Source of the DNA: Anaeromicropila herbilytica
Lineage (GTDB): Bacteria > Bacillota > Clostridia > Lachnospirales > Lachnospiraceae
DNA: 64,000 nucleotides
Direction: 5' to 3'
Assembly (NCBI RefSeq): GCF_016591975.1
Contig: NZ_AP024169.1
Coordinates: 2,016,001 to 2,080,000, forward strand
Position numbers and translations under genes: made by a program. Below the pieces are notes generated by a model, which saw only the letters and a list, made by a program, of their open reading frames with translations, was not told the DNA's origin and did not search any database. This document shows positions 1 through 8,683 of this stretch, piece after piece (positions within the stretch are counted from its first letter, which is position 1; each line of letters opens with the position of its first letter).

Positions 1-646
1 TAAGAAAGGCTCTAGGATAAAGTTAGTTAAAGTTCAAACTTTGAGTGATGATAGTACACATTTAGATGCTGTATATACCAAATTAGAAGACAATGCAGAA
101 ATAGAATATACCTTAATTGAATTAGGTGCCAAGAATGGAATTATTCATAATCAAAGCGATTTGATAGGAACAAATAGTAGAACGAATCTTAAAATGGCAT
201 ATATCACAGATAAAGACCGCAAAATAGATATGAATTATATCATGAATCATGTTGGAAGAGAAACAAATAGCCAGATTGATGTCAAAGGTGCTCTTTTAGA
301 TGAAGCAGATAAGATCTTTCGAGGAACAATCGATTTGAGAAAAGGTGCTGTCAAAGCCAAAGGTAAGGAAGAAGAATATACAATATTACTGAGTGATAAA
401 GTTAGAAATCGTTCTGTACCTATTCTATTATGTACAGAACATGAAGTGGAAGGGCAGCATGCAGCAAGTACTGGTAAAGTTGATGAGAATAAACTGTTTT
501 ATCTGATGTCAAGAGGCTTAAGCGAGTATGAGGCTAAGAAATTAATAGTTGAGGCTTCCCTGAATCCAATCATTGATCAGATACCAGACGAATTAATTAG
601 AGAAGAAATCAATGATTATGTAAGGAGGAAGTTTATTAATGAATAA
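1..646 (+). CDS. sufD: SufD-type Fe-S cluster assembly scaffold protein, C-terminal part (cut by the window start)
   Basis: The reading frame is open from base 2 to the stop at 646, so the gene begins upstream of the window; the internal TTG at 41 is not taken as the start. The visible part is the C-terminal half of the SufB/SufD beta-helix family, including the HNQSDLIG stretch and the late EHEVEGQHAASTGKVDE segment followed by the ISRGLSE-like motif (here LMSRGLSEYEA). SufD acts with SufB and SufC as the cytosolic scaffold on which Fe-S clusters are built. It overlaps sufS by 8 bases, and sufS overlaps sufU, so this is the 3' part of a suf operon. SufB and SufD share this fold; the EHEVEGQHAAS form and the position directly before sufS favour SufD. 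Confidence 0.88.
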   Translation, partial: KKGSRIKLVKVQTLSDDSTHLDAVYTKLEDNAEIEYTLIELGAKNGIIHNQSDLIGTNSRTNLKMAYITDKDRKIDMNYIMNHVGRETNSQIDVKGALLDEADKIFRGTIDLRKGAVKAKGKEEEYTILLSDKVRNRSVPILLCTEHEVEGQHAASTGKVDENKLFYLMSRGLSEYEAKKLIVEASLNPIIDQIPDELIREEINDYVRRKFINE

Positions 647-1871
647 GGAGATAAAAAAAGATTTTCCAATCTTAGATCAAGAAATACATGGTCACCGATT
701 TACGTATCTTGATAGTGCGGCTACGACTCAGAAACCAATCGCAGTATTAGAAGCAGTGAACGATTACTATAAGAACTATAATGCGAACCCTCATCGAGGT
801 GCTTATTATTTAAGTGAAAAGTCAACGGAAATCTATGAAAATACAAGAACAGTTGTAAAAGAATTCATTGGTGCAAAGAACGAGAAAGAAATTATCTTTG
901 TTAAAAATGCAACAGAAGCTTTTAATTTGTTAGCTCATTCATATGGAATGAATTTCATTAAGGAGGGTGATGAGATTGTCATATCAGTCGCTGAACATCA
1001 TTCCAATCTTGTACCATGGCAGCAAGTTGCGAAAGCAAAAGGTGCTCTATTAAAATATCTATATCTAGATGAAGAAGGAATTATAACAGAAGAAGAGATA
1101 GCAAATAAGATTACGAATAAGACGAAAATAGTTTCAGTCACTCACGTATCAAATGTATTAGGAACGATTCAACCAATTAAGAAGATTATAGAGAAAGCAC
1201 ATAGTGTAGGTGCGGTAGCATTTATTGATATCGCGCAGAGTGTTCCTCATATGAAGATTGATGTAAGTCAATTGGATGCAGATGCAGCAGTATTTTCAGG
1301 TCACAAGATGCTTGCACCTATGGGGATTGGAGTACTTTATGGGAAAGAAGAATTATTAGAGAAGATGCCACCTTTTATGTGTGGTGGTGATATGATTGAA
1401 TATGTAACAGAACAAGATACGACCTTTGCTGAACTTCCGAACAAATTCGAGGGAGGAACTCAGAATGTGGAAGGAGCTGCTGGATTAACTAGTGCTATTC
1501 AATATTTGAATGAGATTGGTATGGATAATGTCGAACAAATTGAAGATGAACTGGTAAGTGAAACTTTAAAACGCCTTGAAGAATTACCTTTTGTTACCGT
1601 GTATGGTACGAAAGATACAAAGAAGAAATCAGGTGTTATCTCTTTTAATGTAGAAGGAATTCACCCTCATGATGTTGCATCTATACTAGATTCTTATGGA
1701 GTAGCAATACGTGTCGGTAGGCATTGTGCATATCCTTTGCTTAATTATATGGGAGTTAATGCAGGAACATGCCGTGTTAGTTTCTATATCTATAATACAA
1801 TGGAAGATGTAGAAGCATTGATTGAAGGACTAAAAAATACAAGGAAGTGGTTAGGATATGGATCTAAATAG
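639..1871 (+). CDS. sufS: Cysteine desulfurase SufS
   Basis: PLP-dependent enzyme that takes sulfur from L-cysteine and passes it as persulfide to SufU for Fe-S cluster synthesis. The 410-residue length is standard for group II desulfurases. Visible landmarks are LDSAATTQKP near residue 25, NPHRG near 50, the PLP-binding lysine K223 in SGHKMLAPMG, and the catalytic cysteine C363 in RVGRHCAYP. The start codon overlaps the end of sufD and follows AAGGAGGA inside the sufD coding region, so translation is probably coupled. The C terminus overlaps sufU by 14 bases. No anomalies seen. Confidence 0.96.
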   Translation: MNKEIKKDFPILDQEIHGHRFTYLDSAATTQKPIAVLEAVNDYYKNYNANPHRGAYYLSEKSTEIYENTRTVVKEFIGAKNEKEIIFVKNATEAFNLLAHSYGMNFIKEGDEIVISVAEHHSNLVPWQQVAKAKGALLKYLYLDEEGIITEEEIANKITNKTKIVSVTHVSNVLGTIQPIKKIIEKAHSVGAVAFIDIAQSVPHMKIDVSQLDADAAVFSGHKMLAPMGIGVLYGKEELLEKMPPFMCGGDMIEYVTEQDTTFAELPNKFEGGTQNVEGAAGLTSAIQYLNEIGMDNVEQIEDELVSETLKRLEELPFVTVYGTKDTKKKSGVISFNVEGIHPHDVASILDSYGVAIRVGRHCAYPLLNYMGVNAGTCRVSFYIYNTMEDVEALIEGLKNTRKWLGYGSK

Positions 1872-2289
1872 TATATATACAGAGGTAATAGCAGAACATA
1901 ATATGTCCAATCATAATAAGCATCATATTGAGGGGGCTGATTTTATTGAGAAGGGGCATAATCCAAGCTGTGGTGATGAGATTGAACTTGAACTTCGAAT
2001 CAAGAATGGAATAGTAGAAGATGGAGGATTTACTGGAGTAGGATGTGCAATATCTCAAGCGTCCACTTCTATTATGATTGATTTAATCAGAGGTAAGAGT
2101 GTTGAAGAGGCAAAAGAGCTCATTGAGACTTTTTTAGGTATGATTAAGAGAGAGATTAAAGATGAGAAAGAACTTGAGGTATTAGAAGATGCGATTGCAT
2201 TAAAAAATATATCAAATATGCCAGCAAGAGTAAAATGTGCGGTATTAGCATGGCATACTTTAGAGGAATCCTTAAAGAAAGCAGTATAG
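1858..2289 (+). CDS. sufU: SufU, zinc-dependent sulfurtransferase partner of SufS
   Basis: IscU-like protein of 143 residues. C38, D40, C63 and C127 (in NPSCGDEI, GVGCAIS and VKCAVLAW) match the C-D-C-C zinc and sulfur-acceptor set of Bacillus SufU, and the SufU insertion between the second and third cysteines is present. In Gram-positive bacteria this protein accepts persulfide sulfur from SufS and delivers it to SufBCD. It is the last gene of the operon, overlapping sufS by 14 bases and followed 3 bases after its stop by a strong terminator. Confidence 0.94.
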   Translation: MDLNSIYTEVIAEHNMSNHNKHHIEGADFIEKGHNPSCGDEIELELRIKNGIVEDGGFTGVGCAISQASTSIMIDLIRGKSVEEAKELIETFLGMIKREIKDEKELEVLEDAIALKNISNMPARVKCAVLAWHTLEESLKKAV

Positions 2290-2290
2290 T

Positions 2291-2338
2291 AAAGCAGATA
2301 GGGTAGACTTGTTCAAAGTCTATCTTATCTGCTTTTTT
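2291..2338 (+). terminator. Intrinsic terminator of the suf operon
   Basis: An inverted repeat (AAGCAGATAGGGTAGACTT against AAGTCTATCTTATCTGCTT, about 18 pairs with one or two imperfections and a 4-base GTTC loop) runs directly into TTTTTT. It lies just after the sufU stop codon. Confidence 0.93.
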
Positions 2339-2446
2339 AGAAAATTAAGATGGATATGCATAGTGACTTATCTGTAATATTTTTTAAGAAATAACAATTT
2401 TATGTAAAAATTATATACCTGATCTAGTGATAAATAAGAAGAAAGC

Positions 2447-3394
2447 TTACTCTAAGAATTTATTAATAACACTTACATTATCGAAATAGATTACTCTTTT
2501 TGTAAGTGTTGAGGTATCATCTGGCTGTGCCCAATTCCATTTATAGATACCTAATTTCATAATTGGACCTAATTCATCATTTGTAGTGTTAGGAAGCCCG
2601 TTACAATCTAAGACTAAATTATCATTTTTATATACTTCTAATATAGGATTTTGAGAAGAAAGCCATCCCCATTTTATATGAAATGACCACTTCACCCATT
2701 TTCCTTTATCTTCTACATAAGATCCTAGATCATAAGAAGCGAAGTTCTTTTTATCAATGATTGATTGGTCGGTAGATACTTCTGCATCATCCCAACAACG
2801 ACCTATTATATAATGACCATCAAAAGTATGAAGTGATAAAGGTGGAGAAGTCCAAGGCTCATTTTTATCTAAGTCAGGTTGATTATGCCATTGGGCAATT
2901 ATTTCAGAACCTTCTGAATCAATTTTATAATCTTCTGATCCTCCTTTTGGAAGCAAAGTATAAAATGTATAAGTGTGTTCTTGTCTTTGTTCGTTTTGAA
3001 TGTTACTTATTACAGGATTAGCCTGGTCAATGCGAATCTCGGAACGCTTGCTGTCTGAAACAATTTTGTCGTTCTTATTTAATTGAACTCTTAATGACTT
3101 CTTTCCAGAATAGTGGTACTTATTTGATAATGTAATCGAATTAGGGTTGGGAATCTCCTTATACCAATAGTCATCATTTAATGGTTGCTCAAAATCGTCT
3201 GTAAATATTGTTTCGGTAGCATTACTAACCGTGTAAGTGCTAACCTTATTTAAATTTCTACCAATAGAAGGTATATTATTAGTGGTTGAACTTTTAGTGA
3301 GGTTTGAAGCATTTACATTAATAGATGTCATAGCAAATAGAACAGAGCCAGTAACTGTTAACGTTAAGAGGGACTTTAATAATTGTTGATGCAT
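2447..3394 (-). CDS. Secreted polysaccharide lyase of the heparin-lyase-like fold
   Basis: A 315-residue protein with an N-terminal signal peptide (basic start, hydrophobic stretch, likely cleavage after VNA near residue 29). The mature part resembles the Pfam Polysacc_lyase group (concanavalin-like jelly roll): FTDDFE..YW near the start, a KRSEIRID strand, IIAQWH in the middle, and a terminal YFDNVSVI strand. The R.E.R and QWH elements are typical of this fold and probably form the sugar-binding cleft. The protein would cut acidic polysaccharide outside the cell; the substrate cannot be told from sequence. It is a single gene, transcribed away from the HEPN gene at 3765. Confidence 0.72.
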   Translation of the reverse strand: MHQQLLKSLLTLTVTGSVLFAMTSINVNASNLTKSSTTNNIPSIGRNLNKVSTYTVSNATETIFTDDFEQPLNDDYWYKEIPNPNSITLSNKYHYSGKKSLRVQLNKNDKIVSDSKRSEIRIDQANPVISNIQNEQRQEHTYTFYTLLPKGGSEDYKIDSEGSEIIAQWHNQPDLDKNEPWTSPPLSLHTFDGHYIIGRCWDDAEVSTDQSIIDKKNFASYDLGSYVEDKGKWVKWSFHIKWGWLSSQNPILEVYKNDNLVLDCNGLPNTTNDELGPIMKLGIYKWNWAQPDDTSTLTKRVIYFDNVSVINKFLE

Positions 3395-3671
3395 ATAGAT
3401 CTCCTTTTCATAATATTGTATTATATACTAATATTCGACACTTTAATATTATGAATGAATAGAACTTTAGTCGGACATATGATGTTGGATTTTACAACCA
3501 TACTTAAAACTTTTATAAACTATAGGAACTTTAAAACTAATATTGGGTATATTGCATACAAAATATAATATATATTGTTAAAAATATAGCAAAATATCAT
3601 ATAAGTACTAGTAAAGAAAATTAATTTGTTGTAGAATATAGATAAGATAAATAATTCATGAATAGATTGAC

Positions 3672-3693
3672 CAAATAGAGAGAATTCTATTTG
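3672..3693. promoter_or_regulatory. Operator-like dyad upstream of the HEPN gene (distal)
   Basis: Perfect 8-base arms CAAATAGA and TCTATTTG are separated by 6 bases. It sits next to a TTGACC hexamer, about 70 bases before the HEPN start codon, a position suitable for a repressor site. The binding protein is unknown. Confidence 0.45.
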
Positions 3694-3720
3694 AATTAAG
3701 TAACGAAATCACTGTAGTTA

Positions 3721-3740
3721 TTACATATGCAGATATGTAA
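3721..3740. promoter_or_regulatory. Operator-like dyad upstream of the HEPN gene (proximal)
   Basis: Perfect 8-base arms TTACATAT and ATATGTAA are separated by GCAG. The dyad ends 24 bases before the start codon at 3765 and just before the GAGGGAT ribosome site, so it could act on DNA as an operator or as a small hairpin in the mRNA leader. Confidence 0.5.
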
Positions 3741-3764
3741 ACCAATTAGAAATGAGGGATATCT

Positions 3765-4574
3765 ATGATAAGCGTAAGTTTAAAAAATATGATTTTAAAG
3801 GATAATGAGGAATATTGTTTTAATCCATATTTTTGTTTTCGCAATAATGATACTAGAGACAGTCTTGCCTTAGAATGCAGTGAAGATGATGAGGAATCTT
3901 GTGAGTCATCTCAAAGTATTATACGATATGCTCTTGATTTGGCATTTCCTGAATTATTTCTTAGGACTTATTGTAAAGAAGGATATGCAATCTGGATTAG
4001 TAGACCAATGTTGAACTCATATGCGAATCATAGTTATAGTCCATCCGATATTTTTCAATTAGATGAAGATAAGATGGATGATTTAAGACGGTGGTTTGAT
4101 CTTTTGGTAGAATACTCATATTCAACCAAAGAACATATAGATAATCTAGTTAGTCCATGGAACAAAGCTTTCAATGAATATCGGAATGCAATTGATTCGA
4201 CGAATGTTGAAAAAGCATATATGCATTTGGTAGCAGCGCTGGAAGCCCTCTTTCGAGATTCAAATAGTGAAGTACAATTTAAGGTAACACTATATACTTC
4301 TCTTATCTATTCGGAGGAGAAAATGGATAGAAAAAGAGTTAAGAGCTTATTAAAGAAAGCTTACGATATACGAGGTAATCTAATGCTTGGAGAAATACGA
4401 TCTATGAAGGAACTAGCAAATAAAGAGGCTCTTTATCATGATTATTTTGAATTAAAGAAGATTGTTAGTTCAGTATTATATAAGACATATGGCCTTACCA
4501 AAGAAGAAATTCTTGATCTGGTAGAAGATAATGTGTTTGAAAGCCATATTTCATTAAAAAGAAGTGTTTTATAG
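3765..4574 (+). CDS. Apea-like HEPN domain protein with a degenerate RNase motif
   Basis: A 269-residue cytosolic protein without signal or membrane segments. The N-terminal ~130 residues are not recognised; they contain a very acidic, cysteine-containing patch near residues 37-48. Residues ~135-245 match the layout of Apea-like HEPN domains: a helix with the HLVAALEALF pattern (154-163), a middle helix, then LLKKAYDIRGNLMLGE (195-210). Active HEPN RNases carry R-x4-H at this place (typically YDIRN..VHG); here R203 is followed at the histidine position by L208, so nuclease activity is doubtful. Many HEPN proteins belong to toxin-antitoxin or defence modules, but no partner gene is adjacent. 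The start follows GAGGGAT. Family call moderate, role unknown. Confidence 0.62.
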   Translation: MISVSLKNMILKDNEEYCFNPYFCFRNNDTRDSLALECSEDDEESCESSQSIIRYALDLAFPELFLRTYCKEGYAIWISRPMLNSYANHSYSPSDIFQLDEDKMDDLRRWFDLLVEYSYSTKEHIDNLVSPWNKAFNEYRNAIDSTNVEKAYMHLVAALEALFRDSNSEVQFKVTLYTSLIYSEEKMDRKRVKSLLKKAYDIRGNLMLGEIRSMKELANKEALYHDYFELKKIVSSVLYKTYGLTKEEILDLVEDNVFESHISLKRSVL

Positions 4575-4726
4575 CATTAATTGTTAAAAATATAACAAAT
4601 ATTCCCATGTATCTGGCTTGATGAATACTTAATAAAAAAAGATATAAAAAGTTTAAGCATTTAAGTATAGTTAAGATTTTTCGCTGGGAGGTTTGAAGTA
4701 TTATAATGAGAGTTAGAAATAGAAAG

Positions 4727-4769
4727 AACTGCCCTTATTTATGTTATTTTAAATAAGGGCAGTTTTTTT
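4727..4769. terminator. Terminator after the HEPN gene, possibly bidirectional
   Basis: A 14-base stem AACTGCCCTTATTT / AAATAAGGGCAGTT with a 10-base loop is followed by TTTTTTT on the plus strand. On the minus strand it lies 70 bases past the aroD stop, but the U-tract there is poor, so it mainly serves the HEPN transcript. Confidence 0.85.
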
Positions 4770-4838
4770 GATGATTCGGATGAGTACACGATATGGAGAA
4801 AATGAAATCGATAGTCAAAATACGATAATCTTGAGTAT

Positions 4839-5603
4839 TTACAAATTTTTGTGAATTAGTTCAAGAATCGTTGAAATTTCTGAGACAGGCATTTGACCAG
4901 GAGCACTTTTCTTATTTGCAGATGCGAATGTTATAGAAGAACCAAAGAATTCACCAGATAATCGACTGATTAGGCCTAGGCTACCCATTGCCATTGTTAT
5001 GATAGGGCCACTTGCATGAAGTTCCTTCATTTCGCTTGTTGCCTCTAATAATGTAAATACATCGGATAGATGATTTGGCATAACTGCTATCTTTGGAATA
5101 TCTGCACCTAAATCCTGCATTTTACAGAGTCTTTTTAGTATTTCGCTTTTAGAAGGTGTTCTATCAAAATCATGGTTTGAAGCTATTACATAACAATGAT
5201 GCTGGTGTGCATATTCAATCAGGGAAAGAGCTTCACTTTCACCAGTAAATAATTCAACATCAATAAAATCTATGAGACCAGTATTAATAGCTACTTCATT
5301 TAAATCTATATAATCAGAGACAGCAATGTCTTTATTTCCACCTTCTCTTTTGGTACGAAAAGTAAAAAGAATAGGAAGGTCAATTAAGATCTCGCTTAAA
5401 ATGACAAGGATATCCTTCACTTTATTACAGTCGGTAGAATCTTCGAACCAATCGACTCTCCATTCAACAATATCAACGGGCATATCTTTTATCATAGTTG
5501 CCTCTTTTATAATATTGTCTTTCGTTTCTTCAACGATTGGGACACATATCTTTGGAATCCCATCACCAATGGTTCTGTTTTTTACTTGAATTACTCGCTT
5601 CAT
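4839..5603 (-). CDS. aroD: 3-Dehydroquinate dehydratase, type I
   Basis: Shikimate pathway enzyme converting 3-dehydroquinate to 3-dehydroshikimate through a Schiff base. It has 254 residues, the usual length. E47 and R49 lie in VEWRVDWFE, H144 in ASNHDFDRTP, the Schiff-base lysine K171 in PKIAVMP, and the substrate loop in KKSAPGQMPVSEI near 231-243. It shares a 4-base overlap with the upstream aroK, so the two are translated together. Together with aroE, the minus-strand group covers three consecutive steps of chorismate synthesis. Confidence 0.96.
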   Translation of the reverse strand: MKRVIQVKNRTIGDGIPKICVPIVEETKDNIIKEATMIKDMPVDIVEWRVDWFEDSTDCNKVKDILVILSEILIDLPILFTFRTKREGGNKDIAVSDYIDLNEVAINTGLIDFIDVELFTGESEALSLIEYAHQHHCYVIASNHDFDRTPSKSEILKRLCKMQDLGADIPKIAVMPNHLSDVFTLLEATSEMKELHASGPIITMAMGSLGLISRLSGEFFGSSITFASANKKSAPGQMPVSEISTILELIHKNL

Positions 5604-6157
5604 GGTAAATTCTCCTGACTATTCGTGGTAGTAAATTGACTTGGCAATGTAAAATTTACTTTGGATAGAATTTCTTTCGCAATGGCAGTGATATCTTTAT
5701 TGTCTGTTTCGATTATAATGTCTGCTACAGATAAATATTTATCTTTCCGTTTGTTCATTAACTCTTCTATAAAAGGAAGATTCATATTGTTCCTTAAGAT
5801 AGGGCGGTCCTGATTTTCTTTCACTCGTTCTAAAATTGTTTCTGGAAGAGCAGTCAATAAGACGATTTGACCTTTGCATTTTAACAATTCTACATTTTTA
5901 TCTCTTAGAACAATTCCTCCACCGCAAGAGATAATAATATGATTTATATTCTGTAAATCAGTGAGTGCTTTAGTTTCTAAATCGCGAAAATATTCTTCAC
6001 CATGTTTTGAGAAAAGATCAGGAATTGATAATCCTTCTTTTTCCTCCACGTATTGATCGGTATCAATTTCTTTATACCCTGTAAGTTTACTCAATTCATG
6101 AGAAATCGTAGTTTTTCCTGTTCCCATAAATCCGATTAATATTATATTATCCTTCAT
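5600..6157 (-). CDS. aroK: Shikimate kinase
   Basis: Phosphorylates shikimate at the 3-OH with ATP. The 185-residue protein has the P-loop GFMGTGKTT at 9-17, the shikimate-binding DTD at 32-34, the conserved arginine in YFRDLE, the SCGGGIVLR loop and the lid arginine in NQDRPIL. The start ATG follows a modest ribosome site. The stop overlaps the aroD start by 4 bases. The ~13-residue tail after VNFTLPSQ is longer than in many homologues and may simply be an unstructured end. Confidence 0.95.
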   Translation of the reverse strand: MKDNIILIGFMGTGKTTISHELSKLTGYKEIDTDQYVEEKEGLSIPDLFSKHGEEYFRDLETKALTDLQNINHIIISCGGGIVLRDKNVELLKCKGQIVLLTALPETILERVKENQDRPILRNNMNLPFIEELMNKRKDKYLSVADIIIETDNKDITAIAKEILSKVNFTLPSQFTTTNSQENLP

Positions 6158-6273
6158 TTTTCATGTTCCTTTACGTAAAGTTATATGATAAGGTAACCAT
6201 TCTAGCTATCACTGTAAAAAAAATTGAGATCTTCTATTAGTATTTTATCGATTAAGAATGTTAGTTAATCATC

Positions 6274-7044
6274 CTAAAATGTTTCCAATTGTTTTTTTAT
6301 TTCAAGATAGATTGGGTGAATAACAGAATCATTGATTTCCTTTTCAAGAAAGAATTCAACAGCATATTTGGCTTGCGCAACTAACATTTCAAGTCCTGTA
6401 ATTGCTTTTATATTTAAGCTTTTGGCTTGAAGTGTTAATTTCGTCTCAATCGGATTATAGATTACATCAACAACTGCTTCACATTTGGTGAAATAACTTA
6501 TATCAAGAGGGCTAGCTTCAATGTTTGGATACATGCCGACTGGAGAGGTATTTATTATTACCCCAGCATCAGCATGTAATCTAATACATTCTTCTGCAGT
6601 GAAAGTATCCGTTGCTGGCTTATGATAAAGTATCACAATATCTTTCGCCTCCAAATAGTTAAGGACTGCAAGAATGGATTTGGAAGCGCCACCATTACCA
6701 ATTACAATTACTTTTTTATCTTTAATAATAATATTATTTTTCCTAAGCATATATAGAAAACCATTAAAATCAGTGTTATGTCCAATTAGTTTCCCATCTT
6801 TATTCACAATGGTATTCACAGAACCGATATGCATCGCATTCTCATCCACTTCATCAAGATATTCCATTACATCAATCTTATAAGGAATAGTAACATTAAT
6901 CGCTTTAAAATTCCTTTCTTTCATAAACTCAGGAAATTCTTCTCTTGTTAGAGGCGTAATCTCATATTTATAATCAGCTAGCTTCTCATGAATCTGTTTC
7001 GAATAACTATGCCCTAATTTTTCTCCAATTAATCCGTATTCCAT
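6274..7044 (-). CDS. aroE: Shikimate dehydrogenase (NADP+)
   Basis: Reduces 3-dehydroshikimate to shikimate, the step between AroD and AroK. The 256-residue protein has the substrate serines S13 and S15 in GHSYSKQIH, the catalytic K56 in NVTIPYK, D92 in HNTDFNGF, and the nucleotide-binding loop VIGNGGASKSIL. It lies 116 bases upstream of aroK on the same strand, with no terminator seen in the gap, so aroE-aroK-aroD is probably one transcript. The start is preceded by a good AGGAGGA site on the minus strand. Confidence 0.95.
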   Translation of the reverse strand: MEYGLIGEKLGHSYSKQIHEKLADYKYEITPLTREEFPEFMKERNFKAINVTIPYKIDVMEYLDEVDENAMHIGSVNTIVNKDGKLIGHNTDFNGFLYMLRKNNIIIKDKKVIVIGNGGASKSILAVLNYLEAKDIVILYHKPATDTFTAEECIRLHADAGVIINTSPVGMYPNIEASPLDISYFTKCEAVVDVIYNPIETKLTLQAKSLNIKAITGLEMLVAQAKYAVEFFLEKEINDSVIHPIYLEIKKQLETF

Positions 7045-7709
7045 GGGATGGTCCTCCTGCTCTTTAATTTACTTATTTCTGTCTAAAACTTTCTAGAAAA
7101 AATTAAATCTTCTCACTTTATTTTTCATATGGTGTACTTTTATATATAAGAAAACATTATAACACAATACAAATATCATAATACATAGTTTTATCAAATG
7201 CAACAAAATTCTTTGATGCTTTAAATCAACAAAGTGATATCGCTAGTGCTTTAATTCAGTTTTATATATTTATTTAGTTTTCTACTAAGATTAACATATA
7301 AAACATGACGCAGACAAGGGAATTACAGTAACTAAGCCAAAGATAAAATAAGCCTAGACAGTCTACCAATCTTCGTGTATTTGCAGTGGGTGTAGGGCGC
7401 CTTTTTCAGGCTTGTGGATGTTCTTATGGAAGACTATTTCGGTATAGATACAAAAAACTCGCTGTTTGACGACCAAAGGGAGGAGTTCGAGTTTTTTGTA
7501 TCTGCCATACCGAAAGAGCCTTCCATTAGAACATCCCAAGCCTGAAAACGAAACCCTACACCCACTGCAAATACACGAAGATTCACTAACCTCCCTAGGC
7601 TTATTTTATCAGGCCCCATAGACACTAATATTTTTATTGCAAAAGCAAATATAAAACTGGAATAATATTTTGTCCACCTCATATATTTAAGAATAAGGAG
7701 AGTGAAAGC
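7045..7709. other. Long intergenic region holding a 269-bp near-palindrome
   Basis: Spacer of 665 bases between divergent aroE and spoIIIAA. The first ~290 bases are AT-rich without visible coding potential. The rest is mainly the inverted repeat at 7342-7610, followed by about 100 bases that must carry the spoIIIA promoter (expected to be sigmaE-type from knowledge of the operon; I could not assign -35 and -10 boxes). The spoIIIAA ribosome site AAGGAGAGTG is at the end. Confidence 0.75.
7342..7610. repeat. Long imperfect inverted repeat (MITE-like or structured element)
   Basis: Two arms of about 120 bases (7342-7461 and 7488-7610) are reverse complements with about 85 percent identity by eye. 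Matching blocks include GATAAAATAAGCCTAG at the outer ends, ATCTTCGTGTATTTGCAGTG followed by GGTGTAGGG, TTTTCAGGCTTG, and ATACAAAAAACTCG next to the 26-base centre. The outer ends are perfectly paired for 16 bases, as in a miniature inverted-repeat element, but no target duplication is visible. The base composition is richer in G and C than the flanks. If transcribed it would fold into one very long hairpin. No protein is encoded: minus-strand frames across it only reflect the repeat. Confidence 0.8.
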
Positions 7710-8669
7710 ATGGACAAAAGAGATGAAATCCTAAAAATCTTTTCTCTTAATCTAAGAAGAGTAATATCAAGCTTGGAACTTGATTATGAAAAGCTTCAAG
7801 AAATAAGACTTCGTGTCAATGGGCCATTAATTGTGATATATGATAACAAAGAATATTTTATCACAAAGGATAGTAACTTAGTGAATCTACAGGAAGAAGC
7901 TTACCTTGTATCGCAGAATGAGATAAGGGAGACGATGGAATATATCAGTAACTATTCTATGTATGCCTTTGAAGATGAAATAAAACAGGGATTTATCACA
8001 ATTCAAGGAGGACACCGAATTGGTATTGCAGGTAAGACCATATTGGAGAATGATAAAATCAAGAATATAAAACATATCTCCTTTATTAATATTCGTCTAT
8101 CTCATCAGATTAAAGGATGTGCCAGTAAAGTATTACCATTTATTATGAATGGAACAGAAGATATTTTCCATACGCTAATAATATCACCTCCAAGATGTGG
8201 TAAAACAACCTTATTAAGAGATGTCATTCGTCAATTATCGAATGGTCATTCAAAGTTCTTAGGGCAATCCGTTGGTGTAATTGATGAACGTTCGGAAATT
8301 GGAGCTTGCTATATGGGAGTACCTCAGAATGAACTAGGAATTCGGACAGACATCCTGGATTGTTGTCCAAAAGCAAATGGGATGATGATGTTAATAAGAT
8401 CTATGTCTCCAAGGATTATAGCAGTAGATGAAGTGGGTTCCAAAGAAGATATAGAAGCGATTGAGTATGTTATTAACTGTGGTTGCAAATTAATTGCTAC
8501 CGTACATGGTTCCTCAATTGATGACATTAAAACTAAACCTATACTTGGCAGATTGGTACGAGAAAAAATATTTGAACGATATATTGTTCTTAATAATCGA
8601 ATAACAGTTGGAAATGTTGAAGAAATATACGATGCAAGAGGAAGCATAGTCTATAAATCAGGGGTATAA
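7710..8669 (+). CDS. spoIIIAA: Stage III sporulation protein AA, secretion-type ATPase
   Basis: A 319-residue ATPase related to type II/IV secretion ATPases that powers the SpoIIIA-SpoIIQ channel between mother cell and forespore. The Walker A loop is PPRCGKTTLLRD near residues 160-171, a DERSEIGACY element near 191-200, and the Walker B-like IIAVDEVG near 235. First gene of the eight-gene spoIIIA operon; its start follows AAGGAGAG. In the family it is made in the mother cell under sigmaE. Confidence 0.96.
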   Translation: MDKRDEILKIFSLNLRRVISSLELDYEKLQEIRLRVNGPLIVIYDNKEYFITKDSNLVNLQEEAYLVSQNEIRETMEYISNYSMYAFEDEIKQGFITIQGGHRIGIAGKTILENDKIKNIKHISFINIRLSHQIKGCASKVLPFIMNGTEDIFHTLIISPPRCGKTTLLRDVIRQLSNGHSKFLGQSVGVIDERSEIGACYMGVPQNELGIRTDILDCCPKANGMMMLIRSMSPRIIAVDEVGSKEDIEAIEYVINCGCKLIATVHGSSIDDIKTKPILGRLVREKIFERYIVLNNRITVGNVEEIYDARGSIVYKSGV

Positions 8670-8683
8670 AAAGAGGTGGCAAT

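Larger units (their letters stand above)
3395..3764. other. Intergenic region between divergent genes, with two dyads
   Basis: A 370-base AT-rich spacer between the minus-strand lyase and the plus-strand HEPN gene. It must hold both promoters. A TTGACC hexamer at 3667-3672 overlaps the first dyad, but no convincing -10 is correctly spaced behind it. The two inverted repeats are listed separately. No coding sequence seen. Confidence 0.7.

Noticed and set aside
7434..7682. 82-codon minus-strand frame between aroE and spoIIIAA
   Set aside because: It lies within the long inverted repeat; its composition follows from the repeat and it has no ribosome site or family pattern.
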